Shown here in pieces: positions 1 through 8,279 of a stretch of 64,000 nt of DNA; position 1 is the stretch's first letter, and the number at the start of each line of letters is the position of its first letter. A program made the translations under genes and the position numbers. The notes under the pieces are model-generated. The model was not told where the DNA came from, searched no databases, and saw nothing but the letters and a program-made list of their open reading frames with translations. Source of the DNA: an uncultured Paracoccaceae bacterium (GTDB lineage: Bacteria; Pseudomonadota; Alphaproteobacteria; Rhodobacterales; Rhodobacteraceae); contig CAKSTR010000002.1 of the NCBI GenBank assembly GCA_934500835.1, forward strand, positions 186,001 through 250,000, read 5' to 3'.

Positions 1-586
1 GTTTCCTAAAATTTGCTGCATTTCTTCACCGCAATCGAATATCTACATATTGTTTTAGTCTGATTGCTGATCGCTATATGTGGGATAACTGGCGTGTTCC
101 GCGCAAGCTTCCGGCAGATTCGCAACATTTTTTTGGGGGTGGTTAGTTCGTTTCGGCAAACCGCAAGGAAATCGGAATCCGGGGAAAGTATCCGCCGCAG
201 GTAGAATTCTCTACAGGCTTTGCGGTCCTATTGTTGGGTAAGGGGCGGCGGAGGGCTTTGCCGCCCGGCTCCATCTGTTGTTGGGATGGGTTTGGGTCGG
301 GGGCAGATTGGGCCTTGCGCAAGTCCGCCCCTGTTTTCCGTGCCGCTGCGCGGATGCGCATCGCCGACTTCCACAAGGCGCTGCTGAACCCCACGCACTG
401 CCCGCAGCTTCCGGCATGGACCTTGTGCGGAAGGCGGCGGGGCTCTGTGTCTCTGCCGCGTCCGCGCGTCTATTCACGACCGATTCCGCCCGTTGTGTAT
501 TCCTGACTGATTTGATATGGAATGCCGCGATCAAGCCCGGACGCCAGATCCTTCCGCGAAGTTCCCACCTCAGAAGGGCCTGATCC
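1..586. other. Leading non-coding stretch, no gene supported
   Basis: The first 140 bases are clearly more AT-rich than the rest of the window, and GC content then rises. Short open frames occur on both strands, but none has a convincing ribosome binding site or a recognisable product. A GC hairpin (GGCGGC...GCCGCC) lies near 244-265. The last 100 bases carry a possible promoter for the gene at 587. The AT-rich part could be the regulatory region of a gene to the left of the window. Confidence 0.5.
493..521 (+). promoter_or_regulatory. Possible sigma70-type promoter for the gene at 587
   Basis: TTGTGT (493-498) and TATGGA (516-521) are separated by 17 bases, about 65 bases before the ATG at 587. 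The match is moderate and was found by eye only. Confidence 0.3.
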
Positions 587-1144
587 ATGCGCCACGACCA
601 CACTCCTTCGGTTGACTCCACGCCGCTGGCCCTGCTGGGCCTCGACACATTCGAGACCGGGCTTCTGGCGGTGATGCGCCACTTCCTGACCGCCTTCACC
701 CGGCCCGAGACGCAAGGCTGGCAGACGGCCTTCGGTCTGGCCTCGGAACGCTGGGGCGAGGCGACGGGGCCGCAGATCGCGGCCGGCGGTCTTGGCCTGC
801 TGCAGACGCTGCGCCGGGCGCGGCGGCGCGAGTTCATGTATGCCAACCCGCTGTGCCCCGGCTGCCGCGCGCAGGTGACGGGCGATGAGGCGCATCTGAT
901 GCGGATGATCCAGGCGATGCGGCGCGACCGCACCGATCTTGCCCGCTCCGAGGTGCTGGCCCTGACCGGGGGCACCATGGACCCTGCGCTGATCCGTGCC
1001 GGGCTGGCCTTTGCCGCCCGCCACCCGGCAAAGGAGGCCGCTGCCGGTCCGCTGACGCTGGACCGCCAGCAGGGGACCGCGCGTTCCATCACCCATGCGA
1101 CGCCCCCGCCCCGTCAAGGTGGGCATCTGCGGCTGGTGCACTGA
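587..1144 (+). CDS. Conserved hypothetical protein with a CxxC motif
   Basis: A 185-residue soluble protein of unknown function. An AGAAGGG ribosome binding site (572-578) precedes the ATG. The sequence shows a helical, charged N-terminal half, a Cys-Pro-Gly-Cys pair at residues 90-93 that could bind metal or act in redox chemistry, and a Pro/Arg-rich tail with no clear domain. It resembles uncharacterised Rhodobacterales proteins, but I cannot name a family. It stands alone: the next gene starts over 200 bases later behind an intergenic repeat. The antisense frames here are shadows. Confidence 0.75.
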   Translation: MRHDHTPSVDSTPLALLGLDTFETGLLAVMRHFLTAFTRPETQGWQTAFGLASERWGEATGPQIAAGGLGLLQTLRRARRREFMYANPLCPGCRAQVTGDEAHLMRMIQAMRRDRTDLARSEVLALTGGTMDPALIRAGLAFAARHPAKEAAAGPLTLDRQQGTARSITHATPPPRQGGHLRLVH

Positions 1145-1182
1145 CCGCCTCGGGTGCCGTCTCGCCCCCGCGGACGCTGGCC

Positions 1183-1214
1183 TCACCTTGGCCCAAATAT
1201 CCCTCGGCGCCGGG
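1183..1214 (-). repeat. GATATTT-type intergenic repeat, reverse copy
   Basis: A short copy in reverse orientation (TTGGCCCAAATATCC core) between the CxxC protein and the cyclase gene. It keeps the core and the CCAA tail, but the GC hairpin is reduced to CTCGGCGCCGGG. Confidence 0.6.
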
Positions 1215-1366
1215 TGCGCGCCGCATCCCTGATTGCCCGCGGACGGCGCCAAGCTTTTCTTGACGAAAGGCCTGGCGGGTGGAACCTTTGCCCTCGCGCG
1301 ACGTGCCGTTGCGCGGTCACCGCGGGCTGCGCGCAAAGGCCGCCCGCCCGAAGGGGAGAGACAGCC

Positions 1367-2182
1367 ATGTGCAATTCCTGCCTGATCGAAAGCGTGAAAT
1401 CCTCGATGCTGTCGCGCCGCGCGCTGTTCGCCGGTGCCGCAGCCACCACCGCCGCGGCCGTTGCCAGCGGCCTTACCACGGCGCGGCCTGCGCTGGCGCA
1501 ATCCTCGGGCAAGGTCGTCGACCTGACCCACGCCTGGGACAGCACCTTTCCCACCTTCGACGGCAAGCCCGGCATCCTGTACGAACCTGCGGTGAAGTTC
1601 GAGGATGCGGGCTACCAGCTGTGGAAGCTGACGATCTGGGAGCATTCGGGCACCCATATCGACGCGCCTTTGCATTTCAGCGCCGATGGCACCTCGGTCG
1701 CCGATCTTCCGGTCGAACGGCTGATCTGCCCGCTTTGCGTTCTCGACCTGACCGCCAAGGCCGCCGAGGATGCCAATTGCATGGTGGAGCCCGCGGATAT
1801 CGAGGCCTGGGTTTCGGCCAATGGCGCGATTCCGGCGGGCGCTTGCGTGGCGATGAACACCGGCTGGGGCGCCAAGGTGGGCAGCCCCGACTTCCGCAAC
1901 ACGCCGGATGGCAACTTCGCCTTCCCCGGCTTCTCCAAGGCGGCGACCGACATGCTGGCGGGGATGGACGTGGCCTGCATCGGGGTGGACAGCATGTCGC
2001 TTGATCCCGGCAGCTCGGCCGATTTCGCGGTGCACAACAGCTGGCTGCCGGGCGGGCGCTTCGGCATCGAGGGGATGGCGAACCTTGATCAGGTGCCCGC
2101 AGCCGGGGCGACCGTCTTCATCGGCGCGCCGAAGCACAAGGGCGGCACCGGCGGCCCGGCCCGCGTGATGGCGGTGGTCTGA
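1367..2182 (+). CDS. Cyclase-family metal-dependent hydrolase, Tat-exported
   Basis: A 271-residue member of the cyclase/kynurenine-formamidase-like family (PF04199), metal-dependent hydrolases of amide or ester bonds. The signature HSGTHIDAPLHF is at residues 93-104, with His93, His97, Asp99 and His103 as likely metal ligands. The N-terminus is a twin-arginine signal (SRRALFAG, residues 16-23) with probable cleavage after ALA at residue 44, so the enzyme should act folded in the periplasm. The start at 1367 follows AAGGGGAG; an alternative Met at residue 14 would also keep the Tat signal. The stop overlaps the next start (TGATG), which implies coupling to the carboxymuconolactone-decarboxylase-like gene. 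The substrate is unknown. Confidence 0.85.
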   Translation: MCNSCLIESVKSSMLSRRALFAGAAATTAAAVASGLTTARPALAQSSGKVVDLTHAWDSTFPTFDGKPGILYEPAVKFEDAGYQLWKLTIWEHSGTHIDAPLHFSADGTSVADLPVERLICPLCVLDLTAKAAEDANCMVEPADIEAWVSANGAIPAGACVAMNTGWGAKVGSPDFRNTPDGNFAFPGFSKAATDMLAGMDVACIGVDSMSLDPGSSADFAVHNSWLPGGRFGIEGMANLDQVPAAGATVFIGAPKHKGGTGGPARVMAVV

Positions 2183-2577
2183 TGGCGGTCGTTCCGCTGC
2201 TGTCCGATGACGAGGCGGGGGCAGAGGCCCTCGCCACTTTCAACGACATCCGGGCAAAACGGCAGACCGACTACGTCAACAACTTCTGGCGGGCGCTGGC
2301 GCATGATCCGCCCCAGTTGAAGGCGGTGTGGGAGCAGATCCAGACCGTGATGGCCCCCGGCGCGCTGGACCCGCTGGTCAAGGAGCTGATCTATGTCGCC
2401 GTGTCGGTGGCGAATGGCTGCGGCTATTGCATCCACTCCCATACGGCGGCGGCGCGGGCCAAGGGGATGACCCCGGCCATGCAGGCCGAACTTCTGGCCG
2501 TCATCGCCATGGCCAGCCAGACCAACGCATTGGCCACGGCGCTGCAGGTGCCGGTGGATGAAAGGTTCACGCTATGA
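2182..2577 (+). CDS. Carboxymuconolactone decarboxylase/AhpD-like protein
   Basis: A 131-residue all-helical protein of the CMD/AhpD superfamily. The redox or active-site signature is visible: Glu68, then Cys80-x-x-Cys83 and His87. Members act as alkylhydroperoxidase-type disulfide reductases or as gamma-carboxymuconolactone decarboxylases; the CxxC pair favours peroxidase-like chemistry. Its start overlaps the stop of the cyclase gene and its stop overlaps the next gene (ATGA), so the three genes form a tightly coupled unit. The specific substrate cannot be read from sequence. Confidence 0.85.
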   Translation: MAVVPLLSDDEAGAEALATFNDIRAKRQTDYVNNFWRALAHDPPQLKAVWEQIQTVMAPGALDPLVKELIYVAVSVANGCGYCIHSHTAAARAKGMTPAMQAELLAVIAMASQTNALATALQVPVDERFTL

Positions 2578-2885
2578 AGAAGCTGGCAAGCCCCGGCGAT
2601 GCCCTGGCCCTGTCGGTGCGGACCGGCATGATGCTGGTCGAGGCGCAGATGGTGATCGGCATGCGGATGCTGGGGATGATGGGCCTGTGGCGTGTCGCGC
2701 CCGCCGAGAACAGCCGCATGCTGACCGAGAAGCTGGCCGCGGGAAGCGAGGCCACCATCGCCGCCTCGAAAGCCGTGCTGGCGGGCAAGTCCCCCGTCGC
2801 GGTGGCCGAGGCGGCCCTGAAGCCGGTGCGCCGGCGCACCCGCGCCAATACCGGGCGGCTGGCACGGCGCGGGCCAAAGGTCTGA
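2574..2885 (+). CDS. Small phasin-like conserved hypothetical protein
   Basis: A 103-residue protein with a Met-rich amphipathic N-terminal helix (MMLVEAQMVIGMRMLGMMGLW), an Ala-rich helix and a basic Arg-rich tail. Proteins of this kind recur in Rhodobacterales, sometimes labelled antifreeze or phasin-like from composition alone; no function is established. It is translationally coupled to the upstream CMD gene (ATGA overlap, GAAAGG ribosome binding site). The basic tail could bind nucleic acid or acidic surfaces. Confidence 0.7.
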   Translation: MKKLASPGDALALSVRTGMMLVEAQMVIGMRMLGMMGLWRVAPAENSRMLTEKLAAGSEATIAASKAVLAGKSPVAVAEAALKPVRRRTRANTGRLARRGPKV

Positions 2886-2945
2886 GGCGCTTTACCCTTT
2901 ACGGGCCGTGGCTTGCCGCCTAACCATACCTGCAAAGGGCAGGGC

Positions 2946-3746
2946 ATGGCTGACAGGATCTCACCGCTGACACGGGCCGCGACGGAAGGGTTGCAGCGCA
3001 TCCTTGCGGGCGATCCGTCGGTGCATCAGCTGAATGCCGCGCTGCGCCATCTGGCGAAATGGCGCTCGGCGCTGCTGGACAACACGCTGGCGGCGCGGGG
3101 GGGCGACACGGTTCTGGCCGGGCCTTTCGCCGGCATGGCCTATCCGGTGCGGGCGGCCGAAGGGGCGCGGGCGGCGCGGGTATTGGGCTGCTACGAGGCC
3201 GGGCTGGAGCCGGTGATCGAGACGATCATCGCCCGGCCCTATCAGGCGGTGGTCGATATCGGCTGTGCCGAAGGCTATTACGCCGTCGGCCTTGCCCGCC
3301 GCATGCCGCAGGCCCGCGTCATCGCCCGCGACACCTCGGCCGCGGCGCAGGACCTGTGCCGGGCGCTGGCCGCCGCCAACGGTCAGGACAGGGTCGAGGT
3401 CGGCGGACTTTGGAGCCACGCCGATTTCGTGCTGTGCGACCGGGTGCGGACCGTGGTGATCTGTGACATCGAGGGGGCCGAGGGCGATCTTCTGGACCCC
3501 GTCGCCGCGCCGGGCCTTGCCAGCGCCGACATCCTGGTCGAAGTCCATGAGGGCATGGTGCCGGGCCTTCTGGCCAAGCTTGCCGCGCGCTTCGCGTCCA
3601 GCCACCGCATCACGCGGATCGACCGCGTCCTGCGCCCCGACCGGCTGCCCGGCTGGACCGAGGATCTGTCCGATCTGGACCGGCTGCTGATGCTGTGGGA
3701 ATGGCGCGCCTCGCCCACGCCCTGGCTGTGGATGGAAGTCCGATGA
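2946..3746 (+). CDS. FkbM-like SAM-dependent methyltransferase
   Basis: A 266-residue class I methyltransferase. Motif I (VVDIGCAEGYYAVG) is at residues 102-115 and an FkbM-type DIEGAEGDLL motif lies near residue 172. The N-terminal 90 residues are helical and family-specific. I use the ATG at 2946, since the conserved sequence begins shortly after and the more upstream ATG lacks a good ribosome binding site. The stop overlaps the start of the glycosyltransferase gene (ATGA), so the two probably act together, perhaps in O-methylating a glycan or glycolipid. The acceptor is unknown. Confidence 0.8.
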   Translation: MADRISPLTRAATEGLQRILAGDPSVHQLNAALRHLAKWRSALLDNTLAARGGDTVLAGPFAGMAYPVRAAEGARAARVLGCYEAGLEPVIETIIARPYQAVVDIGCAEGYYAVGLARRMPQARVIARDTSAAAQDLCRALAAANGQDRVEVGGLWSHADFVLCDRVRTVVICDIEGAEGDLLDPVAAPGLASADILVEVHEGMVPGLLAKLAARFASSHRITRIDRVLRPDRLPGWTEDLSDLDRLLMLWEWRASPTPWLWMEVR

Positions 3747-5404
3747 CCGCCCCCGCCAATGCCGCCATCTGGTATGCGCCCGACGGTTATGACCCGGGCG
3801 CGAAAGGCATCAATGGCCGGCGGGTGGCGGGCGAAAGCTTCCTGCGCGGCTTCTTCGCCCATGGCCAGGTGGACGAATTCGTCTCGCTGACCCAAGGGCC
3901 GGGGGATGAGGACCATTTCCGCGCCTTCGCCAGCCGCGAGGGCGTGACCCGGCCGATCCGCGGCGCGCGGCTGGAGGCGCCCGAGAGCATCGCCCCGGTC
4001 GAGGTGGTCAGCTACCCCAGCCCCAATTTCGCCGCCGAATGCTGGCGACGCGCGCCATGGGGGGCGGCCTCGCATGCGATCTGCGGCATCACCCATACCA
4101 CGGCCACCAAGGCGGTGATGCAGGGCATGTTCGACCTGCGCGCTGCCCCGCAGATGCCCTGGGATGCGGTGATCTGCACCTCGCGCGCGGTGCATCGGTC
4201 GCTGAGCGCGCAGATGGACCTGACGGATGAGTTTCTGGCCGCCCGCTTCGGCGGCAAGGCGCCGCCGCGCCCCTTGATGCCGGTGCTGCCCCTGGGCATC
4301 ACCTGCGCCGATTTCGCGCCCGACAAACCGGCGGGGCAGGGCCTTCGCCAGCGGCTTGGCATCGGACCGGACGAGATTGTCTGTGCCATCATCGCCCGCC
4401 TGACTCCGCATGAGAAGTTCGACCCGCTGCCGCTCTATCTGGCGCTGGCGCGGGCGCAGCGGCAGGTCGGCAAGCCGTTCCACCTGGTTCTGTGCGGCCA
4501 GTTCCGCGACGACTATTCCCGCAAGGTCTTTGCCGAAGGCGCGGGCGGCATGATGCCGGGGGTGGGCTTTCACCTTCTCGACGGGGCCGATGCGGCGCTG
4601 CGCAAGGCCACGCTGTCGGGGGCCGACATCTTCCTGTTCCCCATCGACAACGTGCAGGAGACCTTCGGCCTTGCCCCGATCGAGGCCATGGCCGCCGGGC
4701 TGCCGCTGATCGTCTCGGACTGGGACGGCATGAAGGACACCGTCACCGCCGATGTGGGTTTTCGGGTGGCGACCGAATGGCCGCGCGGCGATCTGACCGC
4801 CTATCTGGGCCAGCGCCATTTCGGCGGCACCGACAGCTATGTTCAATACACCAGCCAGCTTTCGGCCCTGACCCGGGTGGATGTGCGCGGGCTGACGGCG
4901 GCGCTGGTTGCGCTTGGCGCCGATCCCGCGCGGCGGGCGCGACTGGGGCAGGCCGGGCAGGCGCGCGCGCGTGCCGTCTATGACTGGTCGGTGGTGATCC
5001 CGCAGATGCAGGCGCTCTGGGCCGAGCAGGCGGCCATGCTGGCCCATGCGCGGGCCGGGGGGGCGCCCCCCGCCCTGCATGCCGGGCGCCTGCCGCCCGC
5101 GCCCGCGCCGGGCCGCTACTTCGACGCCTATCCCACCCGGCAAGGCGCGCCGCAGGACCGGCTTTTCCGCGCCCGTCCGCGCGATGACCGGCCCGACCTT
5201 GCCCGCACGCTGGATCTGCGCGATTACGAAGGGGTGAAACGTCTGTTCGAGACCCGCTCCCGCGTGGCCGCCGTGCTGACAGCCCTTGAAACCGCGGGCA
5301 AGGCCGGGGCGACGGTATCCGCCCTTGCCGCCGCGTCCGGCGTGCCGGAGCGATCCGTGGCGCGCGTCCTGTACTGGCTGATGAAATACGATTTCGCGGA
5401 GTGA
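3743..5404 (+). CDS. GT4-type glycosyltransferase with C-terminal helical/wHTH-like extension
   Basis: A 553-residue GT-B glycosyltransferase. The C-terminal nucleotide-sugar site shows Glu306-x7-Glu314 in ETFGLAPIE, followed by AMAAGLPLIVSDWDGMKDTV, typical of family GT4. The N-terminal acceptor half lacks a membrane segment. After about residue 440 there is a Pro/Ala-rich linker and a roughly 65-residue end (DYEGVKRLF to the stop) resembling a winged-helix fold, which is unusual for GT4. The start at 3743 overlaps the methyltransferase stop. An SDR gene follows 4 bases later, suggesting a small sugar or lipid modification operon. Confidence 0.82.
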   Translation: MTAPANAAIWYAPDGYDPGAKGINGRRVAGESFLRGFFAHGQVDEFVSLTQGPGDEDHFRAFASREGVTRPIRGARLEAPESIAPVEVVSYPSPNFAAECWRRAPWGAASHAICGITHTTATKAVMQGMFDLRAAPQMPWDAVICTSRAVHRSLSAQMDLTDEFLAARFGGKAPPRPLMPVLPLGITCADFAPDKPAGQGLRQRLGIGPDEIVCAIIARLTPHEKFDPLPLYLALARAQRQVGKPFHLVLCGQFRDDYSRKVFAEGAGGMMPGVGFHLLDGADAALRKATLSGADIFLFPIDNVQETFGLAPIEAMAAGLPLIVSDWDGMKDTVTADVGFRVATEWPRGDLTAYLGQRHFGGTDSYVQYTSQLSALTRVDVRGLTAALVALGADPARRARLGQAGQARARAVYDWSVVIPQMQALWAEQAAMLAHARAGGAPPALHAGRLPPAPAPGRYFDAYPTRQGAPQDRLFRARPRDDRPDLARTLDLRDYEGVKRLFETRSRVAAVLTALETAGKAGATVSALAAASGVPERSVARVLYWLMKYDFAE

Positions 5405-5408
5405 CCCC

Positions 5409-6152
5409 ATGGCCGAGACTGCACGCACCATCCTGATCACCGGCGCCGGTGCCGGCATCGGCCGCGCCACCGCGCGCCTGTTCATCGCCGAGGGCTGGCG
5501 GGTGGCGCTTCTGGGACGCAACGACGCGGCTCTGGTCGAGACCGCCGAAAGCGACGAGGCGCTGATCCTGCCCGCGGATGTCGGCGATCCGGCGGCAGTG
5601 GACGCCGCCTTCGCCCGCGTCACCGAGCGCTGGGGCCGGCTGGATGTTCTTTTCAACAACGCGGGCATCTCTTTGCCCGCAGCCCCCATCGACGAAATCC
5701 CGGTCGAGGGCTGGCTGCAGCTGAGCCAGACCAACATCACCGGCATGTTCCTCTGCGCCCGCGCCGCCTTTGGCCTGATGCGGCGGCAGGACCCGCAAGG
5801 CGGGCGGATCATCAACAACGGCTCGATCTCGGCCCATGTGCCGCGGCCGGGGTCGGTCCCCTATACCATGTCGAAACATGCGGTGACCGGGCTGACCCGG
5901 ACGCTGGGGCTGGACGGACGGCGCTTCAACATCGCCTGCGGCCAGATCGACATCGGCAATGCGCTGACCAACATGGCGGCCGCCTTCAGCGCAGGCGTGC
6001 CGCAGGCCTCGGGCGACATCAGGCCCGAGCCGGTGATGGATGTGGACCATGTGGCAAAGACGGTGCTGCACATGGCCGGACTGCCGCTGGAGGTGAACAT
6101 CCCCTTCGTCACCGTCATGGCACGCGACATGCCCTATATCGGGCGGGGATAG
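5409..6152 (+). CDS. Short-chain dehydrogenase/reductase
   Basis: A 247-residue classical SDR. The cofactor motif TGAGAGIG is at residues 11-18, NNAGIS follows, and the catalytic Tyr152-x3-Lys156 sits in YTMSK. Arg37 after strand 2 (GRND) is compatible with NADP(H). It starts 4 bases after the glycosyltransferase stop and so belongs to the same transcript. The substrate is not evident; a sugar, polyol or lipid carbonyl would suit the neighbours. Confidence 0.88.
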   Translation: MAETARTILITGAGAGIGRATARLFIAEGWRVALLGRNDAALVETAESDEALILPADVGDPAAVDAAFARVTERWGRLDVLFNNAGISLPAAPIDEIPVEGWLQLSQTNITGMFLCARAAFGLMRRQDPQGGRIINNGSISAHVPRPGSVPYTMSKHAVTGLTRTLGLDGRRFNIACGQIDIGNALTNMAAAFSAGVPQASGDIRPEPVMDVDHVAKTVLHMAGLPLEVNIPFVTVMARDMPYIGRG

Positions 6153-6223
6153 CGGCGCGGCTGTCTTCCCTGCGCCCCGGTCCATCCCCCCGACATCCTG
6201 CCCGCATCGAAAGGCCCCGACCC

Positions 6224-7147
6224 ATGACCCGCCTCTCTGCCTTCACCGCCCCCGGCCGCTTCTGGCGCGGCAACCTGCACACGCATTCGACACGTTCGGA
6301 CGGGGTGCTCTCGCCCGAAGAGGTCTGCCGCCGCTACCGCGCCGAGGGCTATGACTTCATCGCCCTGACCGACCATTTCGTCGGCGTCTACGGCTACCCG
6401 ATCGTCGATACGGTGCCGATGCGTGCCGAGGGCTTCACCACGATCCTCGGGGCCGAACTGCATTCCGGCGCCATGGCGAACGGAGAGCTGTGGCATATCC
6501 TTGCGGTCGGCCTGCCGGCGGATTTCAAACCCTCGGACAGCCCGGATTTCAAGCCGAAACCGGGGCAGGAAAGCGGGGCCGAAATCGCGGCCCGGGCCGT
6601 GGCGGCCGGGGCCTTCGTCTCCATCGCCCATCCGCAATGGTCGGGGCTGACGCTGGCCGATGCCCGCAGCATCACCGCCGCCCACGCGGTCGAGATCTAC
6701 AACCACGGCTGCGCCATGGGCTGCGACCGGCCCGACGGTGCCGCGATTGCGGATCTTCTGCTGACCGAAGGCCGCAGGCTGACCCTGATCGCCACCGATG
6801 ACGCGCATTTCTCGGAACCCGACCATTTCGGCGGCTGGGTGATGGTGAAAGCCGAACGGAATGCACCCGAGGCGCTGCTCGACGCCCTGAAGCGCGGTGA
6901 TTTCTACTCTTCGCAGGGCCCCGAACTGCGCGATGTCAGGATCGAGGGCGACAGGATCGTGGTCGAATGCTCCGCCGTGGTGTCGGTCGTGGCGCTGGGT
7001 CATGGCACCGGGGCCAAGGCGTTGCATGGCCATTCGCTGACCCGCGCCGAGGTTCCCCTGCAACGGCTGAACAACAGCCCCTGGGTCCGGGTGGCCGTGA
7101 TCGACGCCGCCGGCAAACGCGCCTGGTCGAACCCGATCTGGCTATGA
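6224..7147 (+). CDS. PHP-domain metal-dependent phosphoesterase
   Basis: A 307-residue protein with the PHP fold. Metal ligands are visible: His19-Thr-His21 and Asp26 in NLHTHSTRSDG, then Thr-Asp-His at 49-51, a later IAHPQ and DDAHF. Stand-alone PHP proteins are di- or trinuclear metal phosphoesterases acting on nucleotides, histidinol phosphate-like substrates or oligoribonucleotides. It lies 71 bases after the SDR and before two membrane-protein genes. The exact activity is unassigned. Confidence 0.82.
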   Translation: MTRLSAFTAPGRFWRGNLHTHSTRSDGVLSPEEVCRRYRAEGYDFIALTDHFVGVYGYPIVDTVPMRAEGFTTILGAELHSGAMANGELWHILAVGLPADFKPSDSPDFKPKPGQESGAEIAARAVAAGAFVSIAHPQWSGLTLADARSITAAHAVEIYNHGCAMGCDRPDGAAIADLLLTEGRRLTLIATDDAHFSEPDHFGGWVMVKAERNAPEALLDALKRGDFYSSQGPELRDVRIEGDRIVVECSAVVSVVALGHGTGAKALHGHSLTRAEVPLQRLNNSPWVRVAVIDAAGKRAWSNPIWL

Positions 7148-7166
7148 CTTTGACAAGGAGAGCGAT

Positions 7167-7799
7167 GTGAAACCAAACGAGTACCTGGCCGACTTCGTGG
7201 CCCGGGCGCTTGCGGCGGGCGAAGACCGCGCGCCTATCCGCGAGACGCTGAAAGCCGCCGGCTGGCAGGAGAGCGAGATCCGCCGCGCCCTTGCCGCCTG
7301 GGGCGAGCCCTTTGCCGGCGTGCCGGTGCCGCGCCCGGCCCCGCATGTCTCGGCCCGCGAGGCTTTCACCTATGCGCTGCTCTTTGTCGGGCTGGCGATG
7401 CTGGTCTGGCACATCAACGTGCTGGGCTTCGACCTGATCGACACCACCTTCGGCACGCCGGACGATTACGGCTATGACTGGCGTTCCTATTCCATCCGCT
7501 GGTCGATTGCGGTGCTGATCGTGATCGGGCCGGTCTTCCTGTGGCTGAACCGCAACGAGACGCGCAAGCAGGCGGCGGACCCCGGCCGCGTCCGCTCGGC
7601 CATCCGCAAATGGTTCGGTTTCGTGATCCTGTTCTTTGCGGTCATGGGCATGGTGGGCGATCTGATCGCCACGATCTACGCCCTTCTCAGCGGCGACATC
7701 ACCTTGCAGTTCATCGCCAAGGCCGGGCTGGTCCTCCTGACCTCGGTTCTGGTCTTCCTCTACTACCGCCGCGATCTGGAGCAGGGCGATGACGCCTGA
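7167..7799 (+). CDS. DUF5671-type integral membrane protein
   Basis: A 210-residue protein. The first 45 residues form a soluble domain recalling SHOCT/UBA-like helices, followed by about four membrane segments beginning near residues 65, 110, 150 and 180. The pattern (FTYALLFVGLAMLVW, then YSIRWSIAVLIVIGPVFLWLNR) matches DUF5671. The start is GTG at 7167, 9 bases after an AAGGAG site; the overlapping ATG at 7165 is out of frame. Function unknown. The next gene overlaps its end by 11 bases. Confidence 0.75.
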   Translation: MKPNEYLADFVARALAAGEDRAPIRETLKAAGWQESEIRRALAAWGEPFAGVPVPRPAPHVSAREAFTYALLFVGLAMLVWHINVLGFDLIDTTFGTPDDYGYDWRSYSIRWSIAVLIVIGPVFLWLNRNETRKQAADPGRVRSAIRKWFGFVILFFAVMGMVGDLIATIYALLSGDITLQFIAKAGLVLLTSVLVFLYYRRDLEQGDDA

Positions 7800-8187
7800 C
7801 CGGCTGGCGCCCCTTGGCCTTGGGGTATTGGCCGCCGTCCTGGTCGTCGCCGGGCTGATGGTGGTCGGCGGGCCGCAAGAGGCGCGGCGCGCCAGGCAGG
7901 ACGAGGCCCGGATGCAGGCGATCTCGTCGCTGGCGCGCTGTCTGCGCGATGTGCCCAAGGCCGACTTCGATGCGCTTCCAAAGGAGATGACCGCCGACAC
8001 GGTCTGCGCCGACCGCGAGACCTGGAAAGACGCCGTGACCGGATCGCCCTTCCACATCGATAGTGACGGCAGCGGCAGCTTCTCGGTCTGCGCGACCTTC
8101 GAGAACCCGGATAAGCTTCGCAATGCCCATTATGAGCTGGCCTTCGACGCGAAAACCGGCTGCTTCAGAGAGGAACACGCAGGCTGA
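7789..8187 (+). CDS. Hypothetical membrane-anchored periplasmic protein
   Basis: A 132-residue protein with one N-terminal membrane anchor (about residues 8-28) and a small exported domain containing four cysteines that could form disulfides. It overlaps the DUF5671 gene by 11 bases and probably works with it. I do not recognise a family. The gene ends against the converging hut operon, with an intergenic repeat hairpin between them. Confidence 0.65.
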   Translation: MTPDRLAPLGLGVLAAVLVVAGLMVVGGPQEARRARQDEARMQAISSLARCLRDVPKADFDALPKEMTADTVCADRETWKDAVTGSPFHIDSDGSGSFSVCATFENPDKLRNAHYELAFDAKTGCFREEHAG

Positions 8188-8204
8188 CCGGCCTTCCCCG
8201 GCCC

Positions 8205-8262
8205 CTTCACTTTGGCAAAAATATCCTGCGGGGAGGTCCGGAGGGGTGCAAAACCCCTCCGG
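8205..8262 (-). repeat. GATATTT-type intergenic repeat with GC hairpin (reverse copy)
   Basis: Reverse-orientation copy: TTCACTTTGG...AAATATCC followed by the hairpin GGAGGGGT-GCAAA-ACCCCTCC. It lies between the 3' ends of the converging membrane-protein and hutU genes, where it could end transcription from either side. Confidence 0.7.
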
Positions 8263-8279
8263 CTGCCGGCCAGAGGCGG

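Noticed and set aside
470..2137. Long minus-strand open frame of 555 codons
   Set aside because: It lies opposite the CxxC protein and cyclase genes and has an Arg/Gly/His-rich composition with no domain. Long antisense frames are common in high-GC DNA with GC-biased third positions.
3383..5818. Minus-strand frame of 811 codons
   Set aside because: Antisense shadow of the methyltransferase, glycosyltransferase and SDR genes, which have clear motifs and coupled starts.
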